Below, piece after piece: positions 10,264-18,668 of a stretch of 64,000 bases of DNA. A program made the position numbers and the translations under genes. Positions within the stretch are counted from its first letter, which is position 1, and each line of letters begins with the position of its first letter. The notes beneath the pieces were generated by a model, which saw nothing but the letters and a program-made list of their open reading frames with translations, did not search any database and was not told the DNA's origin. The stretch is from assembly GCF_029963765.1 (NCBI RefSeq), contig NZ_JALBYU010000009.1, positions 186,001 through 250,000 of the forward strand, read 5' to 3'. This DNA is from Pseudomonas sp. UYIF39 (lineage in GTDB: Bacteria > Pseudomonadota > Gammaproteobacteria > Pseudomonadales > Pseudomonadaceae).

Positions 10264-11670
10264 ATGTCGAAGTCGGTTCAACTCATCAAAGATCATGACG
10301 TCAAGTGGATTGATCTGCGCTTCACGGACACCAAAGGCACTCAGCACCACGTGACCATGCCGGCTCGCGACGCGCTGGATGACGCTTTCTTTGAAGAAGG
10401 CAAAATGTTCGACGGCTCCTCCATCGCTGGCTGGAAAGGCATCGAAGCTTCCGACATGATCCTGCTGCCGGACGACAGCACTGCCGTTCTCGACCCGTTC
10501 ACCGAAGACCCAACGCTGATCATCGTTTGCGACGTAATCGAGCCTTCGACCATGCAAGGCTACGATCGCGACCCACGTGCGATCGCCAAGCGTGCCGAGG
10601 AATATCTGAAGTCGACCGGTATCGGCGATACCGTTTTCGTTGGCCCGGAGCCTGAGTTCTTCATCTTCGATCAGGTGAAGTTCAAGTCCGACATTTCCGG
10701 CTCAATGTTCAAAATCTTCTCCGAACAAGGTTCGTGGATGTCCGACCAAGACATCGAAGGCGGCAACCATGGCCACCGCCCAGGTATCAAAGGTGGTTAC
10801 TTCCCGGTTCCGCCGTTCGACCACGACCACGAAATCCGTACCTCCATGTGCAACGCCATGGAAGAAATGGGCCTGGTCATCGAAGTTCACCACCACGAAG
10901 TGGCGACTGCCGGCCAGAACGAAATCGGCGTGAAGTTCAACACCCTGGTGGCCAAGGCTGACGAAGTTCAGACCCTGAAGTACTGCGTACATAACGTGGC
11001 TGTGGCTTACGGCCGCACCGCGACCTTCATGCCTAAGCCTCTGTACGGCGACAACGGTTCGGGTATGCACGTTCACCTGTCCATCGCCAAAGATGGCAAG
11101 AACACCTTCGCTGGCGAAGGCTATGCCGGCCTGTCCGACACCGCCCTGTACTTCATCGGCGGCATCATCAAGCACGGTAAGGCCCTGAACGGCTTCACCA
11201 ACCCGTCGACCAACTCCTACAAGCGTCTGGTCCCAGGTTTCGAAGCGCCGGTAATGCTGGCCTACTCGGCTCGCAACCGTTCCGCTTCGATCCGTATTCC
11301 TTACGTGTCCAGCCCTCGCGCTCGCCGTATCGAAGCTCGCTTCCCGGATCCGGCAGCCAACCCGTACCTGGCTTTTGCTGCCCTGGTAATGGCCGGCCTG
11401 GACGGTATCCAGAACAAGATCCACCCTGGCGATGCTGCTGACAAAAACCTGTATGACCTGCCGCCTGAAGAGGCGAAAGAGATCCCACAAGTTTGCGGCA
11501 GCCTGAAAGAAGCCCTGGAAGAGCTGGACAAAGGTCGTGCGTTCCTGACCAAAGGCGGCGTTTTCAGCGACGACTTCATCGACGCTTACATCGCTCTGAA
11601 AAGCGAAGAAGAAATCAAAGTACGTACCTTCGTACACCCACTGGAATACGAGCTGTACTACAGCTGCTGA
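10264..11670 (+). CDS. glnA: Glutamine synthetase, type I
   Basis: This 468-residue protein is the dodecameric bacterial GSI-beta enzyme that condenses glutamate and ammonia using ATP. Visible hallmarks are [10 protein letters not shown] near the N-terminus, the ATP-site segment GSGMHVHLS, and the adenylylation loop [11 protein letters not shown]. In that loop the tyrosine (about residue 397) is the target of GlnE. The start follows a CCGGAGGACACT ribosome-binding region. It is expressed from a sigma-54 promoter at 10150 and ends at a strong terminator, so it is a single-gene unit separated from ntrBC by two DUF4124 genes, as in other pseudomonads. Confidence 0.98.
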   Translation: MSKSVQLIKDHDVKWIDLRFTDTKGTQHHVTMPARDALDDAFFEEGKMFDGSSIAGWKGIEASDMILLPDDSTAVLDPFTEDPTLIIVCDVIEPSTMQGYDRDPRAIAKRAEEYLKSTGIGDTVFVGPEPEFFIFDQVKFKSDISGSMFKIFSEQGSWMSDQDIEGGNHGHRPGIKGGYFPVPPFDHDHEIRTSMCNAMEEMGLVIEVHHHEVATAGQNEIGVKFNTLVAKADEVQTLKYCVHNVAVAYGRTATFMPKPLYGDNGSGMHVHLSIAKDGKNTFAGEGYAGLSDTALYFIGGIIKHGKALNGFTNPSTNSYKRLVPGFEAPVMLAYSARNRSASIRIPYVSSPRARRIEARFPDPAANPYLAFAALVMAGLDGIQNKIHPGDAADKNLYDLPPEEAKEIPQVCGSLKEALEELDKGRAFLTKGGVFSDDFIDAYIALKSEEEIKVRTFVHPLEYELYYSC

Positions 11671-11700
11671 TCCGGTAGCGCCTGCGCAAGCGGCGTGACA

Positions 11701-11733
11701 AAAAAGAGGCCTCCTTCGGGAGGCCTTTTTTAT
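11701..11733 (+). terminator. Intrinsic terminator of glnA
   Basis: The stem AGGCCTCC-TTCG-GGAGGCCT has a UUCG tetraloop and is followed by a run of T; the preceding A-run makes it usable in both directions. Confidence 0.93.
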
Positions 11734-11866
11734 GCCTGATCGTTCCCACAGGGGTTTTGAGGTGTTTGGGGGATCTCGGTAAATCATGCCCAAATGTTAA
11801 CGACTTGGGTCAACCGCCACCCCTGACCTATGCTGCAACCCAACGCCTTCGCTTCCGGTCGATTTT

Positions 11867-12376
11867 ATGGGTCGTGGTTTTCTATTGATGTTGCTGTTGA
11901 TCGCCCTGCCAGCCGCCGCGCAGATCTATAAGTACACCGACGCCGACGGCAACACCGCCTACAGCAATCAACCGCCCGATGGCGTGAAGGCTCAGCCGGT
12001 CGAGTTGCCACCGCTGAACAGGGCTGAGCCCCAAGCCCCGTCTGCGCCACCTGTCGAAGCCACCACTCGCGAACAGCCGCGCAGCGCTTACGCGGTGCTG
12101 GAGCTGACCAACTTGCCCACTACCGAAGCGCTGCGTGCCAACAACGGCACCTTCACCATCAACGTTCTGATCAAACCCCGCTTGCAAGGCGCGCATTTAT
12201 TCAGGCTGTTGCTGGACGATCAACCTTACGGCCAGCCGAGTAACGTTCCGATCCTGCAACTGGTGAACGTCGATCGCGGCACACACAGCCTCGCGGTGCA
12301 GGTGATCGATGGAGAGAACATCGTTCAACAAAGTCCCACCGTGACGTTCACCGTACAACGGGTGCACAAGCCGTGA
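11867..12376 (+). CDS. DUF4124 domain-containing exported protein (first of pair)
   Basis: This 169-residue protein starts with a signal peptide (MGRGFLLMLLLIALPAAA) followed directly by the DUF4124 signature QIYKYTDADGNTAYSNQPP. The C-terminal half is a beta-rich module (TFTINVLIKPRLQGAHLFRL...) ending with an NVDRGTHSLAVQVID segment. Its role is unknown; the family is periplasmic or envelope-associated. It overlaps the next gene by four bases (GTGA), so the two are translationally coupled. The pair lies between glnA and ntrB. Confidence 0.88.
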   Translation: MGRGFLLMLLLIALPAAAQIYKYTDADGNTAYSNQPPDGVKAQPVELPPLNRAEPQAPSAPPVEATTREQPRSAYAVLELTNLPTTEALRANNGTFTINVLIKPRLQGAHLFRLLLDDQPYGQPSNVPILQLVNVDRGTHSLAVQVIDGENIVQQSPTVTFTVQRVHKP

Positions 12377-12996
12377 GGCTGTGGTGGCTGCTGATCACCT
12401 GCTTGATCGCCCAGCCGGTGACGGCCGAGGTGTTCACCTACGTCGACGCTCAGGGCAATCGGGTCTACACCGACCAGCCAGGTTCCGGCAATGCCAAGCG
12501 TGTACCGATGGCAACGACCAATCGCATGTCCGCCAACCCAACCGGTGCTGCGCCGATGACAGCCCCGAAGAAAACCGAAGCCAAAGCGCTTTTCCACTAC
12601 GACATGCTGAGAATCCTGGTGCCGGAGCCAGACGCCACGGTGCGCAGCAGCGCTGGCGAGATTATCGTCAGCGTCACCAGCGAACCCGGCCTTCAGCGAG
12701 GCCATCGCTACCGATTGCTACTGGACGGCCAACCCACCGCAGAGCCCGGACCCAGCCCGGTATTCGCCCTGAGCAACATCGATCGCGGCAGCCATAATCT
12801 CTCCGTGGAAATCCTCGACGAGCAGGGCCGCACGGTCGAGCGCACAGCCAATCAGCCGTTCCACATGCTGCGCATCTCCCTCGCGCAGAAGCGTCAGGTC
12901 AAACCCTGCGCCCTCGCCGATTACGGCCAACGGCCGGAATGCCCGCTCAAAGACAAACCCGCAGAAGAAAAAAATCCCTTCCTGCGCTTCTTCTAA
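12373..12996 (+). CDS. DUF4124 domain-containing exported protein (second of pair)
   Basis: A 207-residue paralogue of the gene before it. GTG at 12373 is the start and overlaps the upstream stop. The signal peptide (MRLWWLLITCLIAQPVTA) is followed by the DUF4124 motif EVFTYVDAQGNRVYTDQPG. The C-terminal module repeats the layout of its neighbour, with SNIDRGSHNLSVEILDEQG matching NVDRGTHSLAVQVIDGE, so the pair arose by duplication. There is a cysteine pair near the end (KPCALADYGQRPECP). The function is unknown. It ends just upstream of the NtrC-type operator of ntrB. Confidence 0.88.
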   Translation: MRLWWLLITCLIAQPVTAEVFTYVDAQGNRVYTDQPGSGNAKRVPMATTNRMSANPTGAAPMTAPKKTEAKALFHYDMLRILVPEPDATVRSSAGEIIVSVTSEPGLQRGHRYRLLLDGQPTAEPGPSPVFALSNIDRGSHNLSVEILDEQGRTVERTANQPFHMLRISLAQKRQVKPCALADYGQRPECPLKDKPAEEKNPFLRFF

Positions 12997-13008
12997 CGCC
13001 GCCCAGGT

Positions 13009-13040
13009 TTGCGCACTATATTGGTGCAACTGGTTGCACC
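13009..13040 (+). promoter_or_regulatory. NtrC-type operator plus overlapping perfect palindrome upstream of ntrB
   Basis: GCACTATATTGGTGCA at 13013-13028 closely matches the NtrC consensus TGCACYA-N3-TGGTGCA. It overlaps a second, perfect inverted repeat, GGTGCAAC-TG-GTTGCACC, at 13023-13040. The position, about 115-130 bases upstream of a sigma-54-like promoter, suits NtrC autoregulation of ntrBC. Confidence 0.8.
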
Positions 13041-13153
13041 TTACTCACATCCCAGCCCATTTTGGTTCGAAAGTACCCGTCAAAGCTGGCAGAACGCCAC
13101 GCAAACGAGCGTCAAACGCCTGTTTCAGGCCTTAAACGCTTCTTTTCGGAGCC

Positions 13154-13170
13154 TTGGTTTGGTTTTTGCA
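13154..13170 (+). promoter_or_regulatory. Probable sigma-54 promoter of ntrBC
   Basis: TTGGTTTGGTTTTTGCA has GG and GC separated by ten bases and a strong TTGCA -12 element; the -24 element is weaker (TGGTTTG). It lies 57 bases upstream of the ntrB start and downstream of an NtrC-type palindrome, which supports the call. Confidence 0.6.
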
Positions 13171-13226
13171 TTTTCCTCGTATCGGCGCGTTATTCACGCG
13201 CACGCCCTGCTCCAAAAGAGGTCCTG

Positions 13227-14312
13227 ATGACCATTAGCGACGCACTGCATCGATTGCTACTCGACAACCTGACCACCGCCACCATTCTGCTCGACGCCGA
13301 ACTGCGCCTTGAGTACATGAACCCGGCGGCGGAGATGCTCCTGGCCATCAGCGGCCAGCGTAGCCATGGGCAGTTCATCAGCGAGTTGTTCACCGAATCT
13401 CCCGAGGCGCTGAACTCCCTGCGCCAGGCGGTCGAGCAGGCACACCCGTTCACCAAGCGCGAAGCGATGCTCACGGCCCTCACCGGCCAGACGCTGACCG
13501 TCGACTACGCGGTAACCCCGATCCTGGCCAACGGCGTCACGATGCTGCTGCTGGAAGTCCACCCTCGCGACCGCTTGCTGCGAATCACCAAGGAAGAAGC
13601 GCAACTGTCGAAGCAGGAAACCAGCAAGATGCTGGTGCGCGGCCTCGCTCACGAAATCAAGAATCCGCTGGGCGGTATTCGCGGCGCGGCTCAGTTGCTC
13701 GCCCGCGAACTGCCGGAAGAAAGCCTGCGCGATTACACTAACGTCATCATTGAAGAAGCCGACCGTCTGCGAAACCTCGTGGATCGCATGCTCGGCTCCA
13801 ACAAGTTGCCATCGCTGGCCATGTGCAACATCCACGAAGTGCTGGAGCGTGTCTGCCATCTGGTGGAGGCCGAAAGTCAGGGCTGCATCACTTTGGTGCG
13901 CGACTACGACCCAAGCATTCCCGACGTGTTGATCGACCGCGAACAGATGATTCAGGCCGTGCTGAACATCGTGCGCAATGCGATGCAGGCCATCAGCAGC
14001 CAGAACGAGCTGCGCCTGGGCCGCATCAGCCTGCGTACCCGCGCCATGCGCCAGTTCACCATCGGCCATGTGCGCCATCGCCTGGTGACCAAGATCGAAA
14101 TCATCGACAACGGCCCGGGCATTCCCGCGGAGTTGCAGGAAACCATCTTCTTTCCCATGGTCAGCGGCCGCCCGGACGGTACCGGGTTGGGCCTGGCCAT
14201 TACCCAGAACATCATCAGCCAGCACCAGGGCCTGATCGAATGTGACAGCCATCCAGGCCACACCACCTTCTCGATCTTTCTGCCACTGGAACAAGGAGCC
14301 ACATCGACATGA
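13227..14312 (+). CDS. glnL: Nitrogen regulation sensor kinase/phosphatase NtrB (GlnL)
   Basis: A 361-residue two-component sensor that phosphorylates or dephosphorylates NtrC according to PII (GlnK) status. An N-terminal PAS domain covers about residues 10-115. The HisKA motif LVRGLAHEIKNPLGG puts the phospho-accepting histidine at residue 142, and the GHKL ATPase domain shows N-, G1- and G2-boxes (VRNAMQAI, DNGPGIP, GTGLGLAI). The frame is open upstream to 12939, but ATG 13227 (MTISDALHRLLLDN) with AAAGAGG upstream gives the standard length. It overlaps ntrC by four bases (ATGA). Confidence 0.96.
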   Translation: MTISDALHRLLLDNLTTATILLDAELRLEYMNPAAEMLLAISGQRSHGQFISELFTESPEALNSLRQAVEQAHPFTKREAMLTALTGQTLTVDYAVTPILANGVTMLLLEVHPRDRLLRITKEEAQLSKQETSKMLVRGLAHEIKNPLGGIRGAAQLLARELPEESLRDYTNVIIEEADRLRNLVDRMLGSNKLPSLAMCNIHEVLERVCHLVEAESQGCITLVRDYDPSIPDVLIDREQMIQAVLNIVRNAMQAISSQNELRLGRISLRTRAMRQFTIGHVRHRLVTKIEIIDNGPGIPAELQETIFFPMVSGRPDGTGLGLAITQNIISQHQGLIECDSHPGHTTFSIFLPLEQGATST

Positions 14313-15745
14313 GCCGTAGTGAAACCGTGTGGATCGTCGATGACGACCGTTCTATCCGTTGGGTCCTGGAAAAAGCCTTGCAGCAAGAAGGCATGACCAC
14401 GCAAAGCTTCGACAGCGCCGATGGCGTGATGAGCCGCCTGGCGCGCCAGCAGCCGGACGTGATCATCTCCGACATCCGCATGCCGGGTGCCAGCGGTCTG
14501 GACCTACTGGCACGGATTCGCGAACAACACCCACGGCTGCCGGTCATCATCATGACCGCTCACTCCGATCTGGACAGCGCTGTCGCGTCCTATCAGGGCG
14601 GCGCGTTTGAATACCTGCCAAAACCGTTCGACGTTGACGAAGCGGTGTCGCTGGTCAAACGCGCGAACCAGCACGCCCAGGAACAGCAAGGCCTGGAAGT
14701 CCCGGTCGCCTTGACCCGGACTCCGGAAATCATCGGCGAAGCACCGGCGATGCAGGAAGTGTTTCGCGCCATCGGGCGCTTGAGCCACTCCAACATCACT
14801 GTGCTGATCAACGGCGAATCCGGTACCGGTAAAGAGCTGGTGGCGCACGCGCTGCACCGTCACAGTCCGCGTGCGGCTTCGCCGTTCATTGCGCTGAACA
14901 TGGCGGCGATCCCGAAAGACCTGATGGAATCCGAGCTGTTCGGCCATGAGAAGGGCGCGTTCACTGGCGCGGCCAACTTGCGTCGCGGGCGCTTTGAACA
15001 GGCTGACGGCGGCACGCTGTTCCTCGATGAAATCGGCGATATGCCGGCAGACACCCAGACCCGCTTGCTGCGGGTGTTGGCGGACGGCGAGTTCTACCGC
15101 GTCGGCGGCCATGTGCCGGTGAAGGTCGATGTGCGAATCATCGCCGCGACGCACCAGAATCTGGAAACCCTGGTGCACGCCGGGAAATTCCGTGAAGACT
15201 TGTTCCACCGCCTCAACGTGATCCGCATCCACATTCCACGGTTGTCGGACCGTCGCGAAGACATCCCGACCCTGGCCAAGCACTTCCTCAGCCGCGCCGC
15301 GCAAGAACTGGCGGTGGAGCCGAAGCTGCTGAAAAGCGAAACCGAGGAATACCTGAAGAACCTGCCGTGGGGCGGCAACGTGCGTCAGCTGGAGAACACC
15401 TGCCGCTGGATCACGGTGATGGCTTCGGGTCGCGAAGTGCACATCAGCGACCTGCCGCCGGAGCTGCTGAACCTGCCGCAGGATTCGGCGCCGGTGACCA
15501 ACTGGGAGCAAGCGCTGCGCCAGTGGGCGGATCAGGCGTTGGCTCGTGGCCAGTCGAGCCTGCTCGACAGCGCTGTACCGGCGTTCGAGCGGATCATGAT
15601 CGAAACCGCCCTCAAACACACCGCCGGCCGCCGCCGCGATGCCGCCGTTTTGCTGGGCTGGGGGCGTAATACCCTGACTCGCAAGATCAAGGAATTGGGG
15701 ATGAAGGTTGATGGTGGGGATGATGATGAAGGGGAAGAAGGCTAA
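14309..15745 (+). CDS. glnG: Nitrogen regulation response regulator NtrC (GlnG)
   Basis: A 478-residue sigma-54 activator. The receiver domain holds the phosphorylated Asp55 in VIISDIRMPG. The AAA+ domain shows Walker A GESGTGKEL, the sigma-54-contacting GAFTGA loop and Walker B GTLFLDEIGDM. A C-terminal Fis-type helix-turn-helix (RRRDAAVLLGWGRNTLTRKI) binds NtrC sites. It is co-transcribed with and translationally coupled to ntrB. Its own targets appear to flank it: an operator upstream of ntrB, and a candidate site before the sRNA gene downstream. Confidence 0.97.
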   Translation: MSRSETVWIVDDDRSIRWVLEKALQQEGMTTQSFDSADGVMSRLARQQPDVIISDIRMPGASGLDLLARIREQHPRLPVIIMTAHSDLDSAVASYQGGAFEYLPKPFDVDEAVSLVKRANQHAQEQQGLEVPVALTRTPEIIGEAPAMQEVFRAIGRLSHSNITVLINGESGTGKELVAHALHRHSPRAASPFIALNMAAIPKDLMESELFGHEKGAFTGAANLRRGRFEQADGGTLFLDEIGDMPADTQTRLLRVLADGEFYRVGGHVPVKVDVRIIAATHQNLETLVHAGKFREDLFHRLNVIRIHIPRLSDRREDIPTLAKHFLSRAAQELAVEPKLLKSETEEYLKNLPWGGNVRQLENTCRWITVMASGREVHISDLPPELLNLPQDSAPVTNWEQALRQWADQALARGQSSLLDSAVPAFERIMIETALKHTAGRRRDAAVLLGWGRNTLTRKIKELGMKVDGGDDDEGEEG

Positions 15746-15780
15746 GCAGCCTTTAGCTCTTCGCTAACAGTTACATCCAA

Positions 15781-15870
15781 TCGCGAGCAAGCTCGCTCCC
15801 ACAGTGGATTTCAGTGTTTTCACGATTGAGTGAACCCCCTGAACCCTGTGGGAGCGAGCTTGCTCGCGAT
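15781..15870. repeat. REP pair (inverted) after ntrC
   Basis: Two inverted copies of the Pseudomonas REP core are present: TCGCGAGCAAGCTCGCTCCC at 15781 and its complement ending at 15870, separated by about 43 bases. This is a typical intergenic BIME-like element; each arm is itself a hairpin. Confidence 0.9.
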
Positions 15871-15886
15871 GCTTTTGGGGCCATCG

Positions 15887-15903
15887 TGCACCGACTGAAT
15901 GCA
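15887..15903 (+). promoter_or_regulatory. Candidate NtrC site upstream of nrsZ
   Basis: TGCACCGACTGAATGCA matches 10 of the 14 fixed positions of TGCACCA-N3-TGGTGCA. It lies about 145 bases upstream of the sigma-54 promoter at 16047, a normal enhancer distance. The match is imperfect, so this is a candidate only. Confidence 0.45.
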
Positions 15904-15980
15904 CCGTGAACCGCAATCGCGCACGGCAACAGATCCGAAATCCCGCCTGCGTTCGCAATCAAACCTCTATCTAAAAAACA

Positions 15981-16007
15981 CGAAAGCCCCGGAATACGGG
16001 GCTTTCG
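15981..16007 (-). terminator. Intrinsic terminator read on the minus strand
   Basis: The stem CGAAAGCCCC / GGGGCTTTCG is followed, on the minus strand, by TGTTTTTTAG. It would stop leftward transcription coming from the gene at 16297-16737. Confidence 0.75.
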
Positions 16008-16046
16008 GCGTTTCAGCGCGACATTCTGTTTCAACTTGTTAAAACC

Positions 16047-16062
16047 TGGCACGCCCCCTGCA
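16047..16062 (+). promoter_or_regulatory. Sigma-54 promoter of nrsZ
   Basis: TGGCACGCCCCCTGCA has a perfect -24 element (TGGCACG) and a CTGCA -12 element with the correct ten-base GG-GC spacing. No protein gene lies downstream on the plus strand for 670 bases, so it should drive an RNA starting near 16074. Confidence 0.88.
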
Positions 16063-16073
16063 ATAGTCCATTC

Positions 16074-16300
16074 AGTGATTCAGTTCACTACCCGGTTTCG
16101 GGGACCTTGGTACAGGCAGGCCGGGGATTCCCCTCTTTACATCGGGCTCACACCGCACCAGCGACGAGCCCAAGCAGTTTTGGGGCCCTTGATACAGGCA
16201 GGTCAGGGGTTCCTTCTTTACACCGGGCTCACGACGCAATGCGCGAGCCCTGCCGTTTTGGGGACCTTGGTACAGGCAGGCCGGGGATTCCCTCTTTTAT
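16074..16300 (+). ncRNA. nrsZ: Nitrogen-regulated sRNA NrsZ (three-repeat)
   Basis: An RNA gene is inferred from a sigma-54 promoter at 16047, its location immediately downstream of ntrC, and three related copies of a unit with period about 80. The copies of GGGGACCTTGGTACAGGCAG start near 16100, 16181 and 16260. Copies one and two are each followed by a hairpin whose stem GGGCTC/GAGCCC is kept while the loop differs. This matches what is known of P. aeruginosa NrsZ: encoded next to ntrC, RpoN/NtrC-dependent, built of tandem stem-loop modules, and processed to a short active form that promotes rhamnolipid synthesis. The 3' end is set at the T-rich CCCTCTTTTATT beyond the third repeat. Exact ends are estimates. 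Confidence 0.8.
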
Positions 16301-16737
16301 TGCTCTCGGAGATGGATCTCCAGCCGCCAGCGGTCATCGACCTCGCTACCGGCCCACTCGCCCTGCAGTGGCCGGGCCGCCACCACCGTCAGCAACAACC
16401 CCCCATCACTCAAACGCACGCGCCAGTTCACGCTTTTGTCGTTGATTTTGAGCTGACCTTTCTGCGCCTTGCCTTCAGCCTCGAACAGCAGCGCGAGGCT
16501 ACCGTCGACGAACTCGCCGTGAGCCTTGGGTTCGTTGTTGAACCACACCACCAGCCCATCGTTCGTGACCTCGACCTGCTGCAATTCGCTGGGATCGGGA
16601 GTGGTCAGGCGACCGATCATCAGCCCCACCATCACCCCGACAATCGCCAGCGAAGCCATCACTCGCGGGAATAGCTTCGAACGCGGGTCAGCTTCAGGCG
16701 TAGAATGCCGGTCATCTTTACCTTCGGAGCCGTGCAT
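16297..16737 (-). CDS. Conserved single-pass membrane protein of unknown function
   Basis: A 146-residue protein with a charged N-terminal tail (MHGSEGKDDRHSTPEADP), one membrane helix at about residues 27-45 (VMASLAIVGVMVGLMIGRL) and a C-terminal domain of alternating beta strands (VEVTNDGLVVWFNNEPK...). That domain probably lies in the periplasm. I do not recognise a functional family. The ATG at 16737 overlaps the start codon of divergent trmL. A start at residue 27 is possible but would leave almost no positive N-terminal flank. The gene ends at the 3' end of nrsZ on the other strand. Confidence 0.75.
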   Translation of the reverse strand: MHGSEGKDDRHSTPEADPRSKLFPRVMASLAIVGVMVGLMIGRLTTPDPSELQQVEVTNDGLVVWFNNEPKAHGEFVDGSLALLFEAEGKAQKGQLKINDKSVNWRVRLSDGGLLLTVVAARPLQGEWAGSEVDDRWRLEIHLREQ

Positions 16738-17191
16738 GTTTCACGTCATCCTTTTTCAACCAGAAATTCCGCCGAATACCGGCAACGTTATCAGGCTGTG
16801 CGCCAACAGTGGCTGCCACCTGCATTTGATCGAGCCGCTGGGCTTCGAGATGGACGACAAGCGCCTGCGCCGGGCCGGCCTCGATTACCACGAGTATGCC
16901 ACCCTGCAGCGCCACGCAGACCTCGCCAGCTGCCTGGAAAGCCTCGGTCATCCTCGGTTGTTCGCCTTCACCACCAAGGGCTCGCGGCCGTTCCACGACG
17001 CCAGCTTCGCCGAGGGCGATGCGTTCCTGTTCGGCCCGGAAAGCCGTGGCTTGCCGGCAGAAGTACTCGATGCCCTGCCCGGCGAGCAGCGCCTGCGCCT
17101 GCCGATGCGTGAAGGTTGCCGCAGTCTGAACCTGTCGAACACCGTGGCCGTCGCCGTCTACGAAGGTTGGCGCCAGCTCGGGTTCAAGTAA
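16736..17191 (+). CDS. trmL: tRNA (cytidine/uridine-34-2'-O)-methyltransferase TrmL
   Basis: A 151-residue SPOUT-family methyltransferase that modifies the wobble base of leucine tRNAs. It has the N-terminal NTGNVIRLCANSG motif, the SAM-knot loop FLFGPESRGLP and the C-terminal NLSNTVAVAVYEGWRQ motif. ATG 16736 gives the standard family length and the expected start (MFHVILFQPEIPPN). The start codon shares two bases with that of the divergent gene on the other strand, so the two transcripts must have overlapping 5' leaders. Confidence 0.95.
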   Translation: MFHVILFQPEIPPNTGNVIRLCANSGCHLHLIEPLGFEMDDKRLRRAGLDYHEYATLQRHADLASCLESLGHPRLFAFTTKGSRPFHDASFAEGDAFLFGPESRGLPAEVLDALPGEQRLRLPMREGCRSLNLSNTVAVAVYEGWRQLGFK

Positions 17192-17204
17192 TACCCATAA
17201 CAAA

Positions 17205-17294
17205 TGTGGGAGCGAGCCTGCTCGCGAAGAGGGCGTGTCGGTCGACATCACTACCGACTGAAACACCGCTTTCGCGAGCAGGCTCGCTCCCACA
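17205..17294. repeat. REP pair (inverted) between trmL and secB
   Basis: TGTGGGAGCGAGCCTGCTCG at 17205 and its complement ending at 17294 form an inverted pair around about 40 bases of spacer, in the convergent gap between trmL and secB. Confidence 0.9.
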
Positions 17295-17312
17295 TGGGTG
17301 TTGCTGAACCGC

Positions 17313-17804
17313 TTATTGAACGGTCGGAGTCTCGCCCGCAGCCTGCATGCGTTGCAGTTCTTGTGCGTACAGCGCGTCGAAGTTCACCGGGGCCAGCATC
17401 AGCGCCGGGAACGAACCGCGTGTGACCAGGCTGTCCAGGGTTTCGCGAGCGTACGGGAACAGGATGTTCGGGCAGAACGCGCCGAGGGTGTGGCTCATCG
17501 AAGCGTCGTCGAGGTTCTTGATCAGGAAGATCCCGGCCTGTTGCACTTCAGCGATGAACGCCACTTCTCCGTTATCACCGTTCTTAACGGTCACGGACAA
17601 GGTCAGCACGACTTCGTGGAAGTCGCCTTCCAGAGCCTTTTGACGGGTGTTCAGATCCAGACCGACGCTCGGTTCCCACTGCTGGCGGAAGATTGCCGGG
17701 CTTTTCGGGGCTTCGAAGGACAAGTCACGTACGTAGATGCGCTGCAAGGAGAATTGCGGTGCGGTTTCTTCTTCGCTAGCTGCAGTGTTCTGTTGGTCAG
17801 TCAT
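17313..17804 (-). CDS. secB: Protein-export chaperone SecB
   Basis: A 163-residue tetrameric cytosolic chaperone that keeps preproteins unfolded and delivers them to SecA. The sequence has the family core [19 protein letters not shown] and the conserved [14 protein letters not shown] segment. Length is typical. It is the last gene of a minus-strand trio (rhodanese-like, grxC, secB) with short gaps, a conserved arrangement in Proteobacteria. Confidence 0.97.
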   Translation of the reverse strand: MTDQQNTAASEEETAPQFSLQRIYVRDLSFEAPKSPAIFRQQWEPSVGLDLNTRQKALEGDFHEVVLTLSVTVKNGDNGEVAFIAEVQQAGIFLIKNLDDASMSHTLGAFCPNILFPYARETLDSLVTRGSFPALMLAPVNFDALYAQELQRMQAAGETPTVQ

Positions 17805-17845
17805 CTCAGATCCTTTCTGATCTTGGGGTCTTAGAGGGAAGGCAT

Positions 17846-18100
17846 TCAGGCCTTGAGCATGGCGTCGAGCTTGCCGGCGCGCTCAAGGGCAAACAAATCA
17901 TCACAACCACCCACGTGGGTGCTGCCGATCCAGATCTGCGGCACGGACGTACGTCCGGCCTTCTGAGCCATGGCGGCACGCACCTGCGGCTTGCCATCGA
18001 CCTTGATCTCTTCGAAGGCCACGCCTTTGTTCTCGAGCAGGTACTTGGCTCGCGAACAGTAAGGGCAGTAATCGCTGGAATAGACGACGACGTTGCTCAT
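17846..18100 (-). CDS. grxC: Glutaredoxin 3
   Basis: An 84-residue thiol-disulfide oxidoreductase with the dithiol active site CPYC at residues 12-15 and the glutathione-binding [15 protein letters not shown] segment containing the cis-proline. It lies one base after the rhodanese-like gene and 41 bases before secB, forming the conserved yibN-grxC-secB operon. Confidence 0.96.
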   Translation of the reverse strand: MSNVVVYSSDYCPYCSRAKYLLENKGVAFEEIKVDGKPQVRAAMAQKAGRTSVPQIWIGSTHVGGCDDLFALERAGKLDAMLKA

Positions 18101-18101
18101 A

Positions 18102-18515
18102 TCACTTCACCAGCGGCAGGTTGTCGCCTTTCCAGCTGGAAATACCGCCGGAGAGCTTGGCGGCGATGAAGCCGGACTTCATCAGTTCGCGGGCATGCGT
18201 GCCGGCAGTCTGGCCCATGGCGTCGACCAGGATGATGGTCTTGGCCTTGTGCTTTTCCAGTTCGCCGACGCGAGCGGTCAGTTTGTCGTGAGGAATGTTC
18301 AGCGCGCCAACGATGTGACCGGCGGCGAAGTCCTTGGTCGAACGAATGTCGATCACAACGCCCGCGTCCTTGTTGACCAGCCCGGTCAGTTCACCGGTGC
18401 TCAGGCTGCGGCCGCCGCCTTGCATCTGATAGGCCAACAGCAAGGCCGCCAGTACAACGAAGATACCCACGAGAATGTAGTGGTTGGTGGCGAATTGAAT
18501 CAGATGATCAACCAT
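18102..18515 (-). CDS. Membrane-anchored rhodanese-like protein (YibN type), lacking the catalytic Cys
   Basis: A 137-residue protein with an N-terminal membrane helix (YILVGIFVVLAALLLAYQM) and a rhodanese domain (VVIDIRSTKDFAAGHIVGALNIPH). At the active-site loop, where an active rhodanese has a cysteine, this protein reads ILVDAMGQTAG, so sulfur transfer is not expected. This is also the state I recall for the YibN subgroup. ATG 18515 (MVDHLIQFATNHY) gives the family length; an upstream ATG at 18563 would add 16 unlikely residues. The start lacks a clear ribosome-binding site. It is the first gene of the operon with grxC and secB. Confidence 0.9.
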   Translation of the reverse strand: MVDHLIQFATNHYILVGIFVVLAALLLAYQMQGGGRSLSTGELTGLVNKDAGVVIDIRSTKDFAAGHIVGALNIPHDKLTARVGELEKHKAKTIILVDAMGQTAGTHARELMKSGFIAAKLSGGISSWKGDNLPLVK

Positions 18516-18668
18516 CGAAGGAGGTTCCAGGGCGTTAAAATGTCGGCCAGTATACACAGCCACTATGGTGGGCCAAACCCCGTCCGGCGGTGACGCCGTC
18601 GGAACTTCGCTTTAAACTGCCACTCCCTTTTCCATCGCCCTCTATTAACTCAGCCACGAGTGGAATCC

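Noticed and set aside
16096..16302. Three spaced repeats that might be a small CRISPR array
   Set aside because: The repeats are long, imperfect and have hairpins in the spacers with conserved stems; a sigma-54 promoter and location fit an sRNA, and no cas genes are near.
18515..18593. AAGGAGG on the plus strand near a 17-codon frame before gpmI
   Set aside because: The spacing to the ATG is about 14 bases and the frame is very short; it overlaps the start region of the rhodanese-like gene on the other strand.
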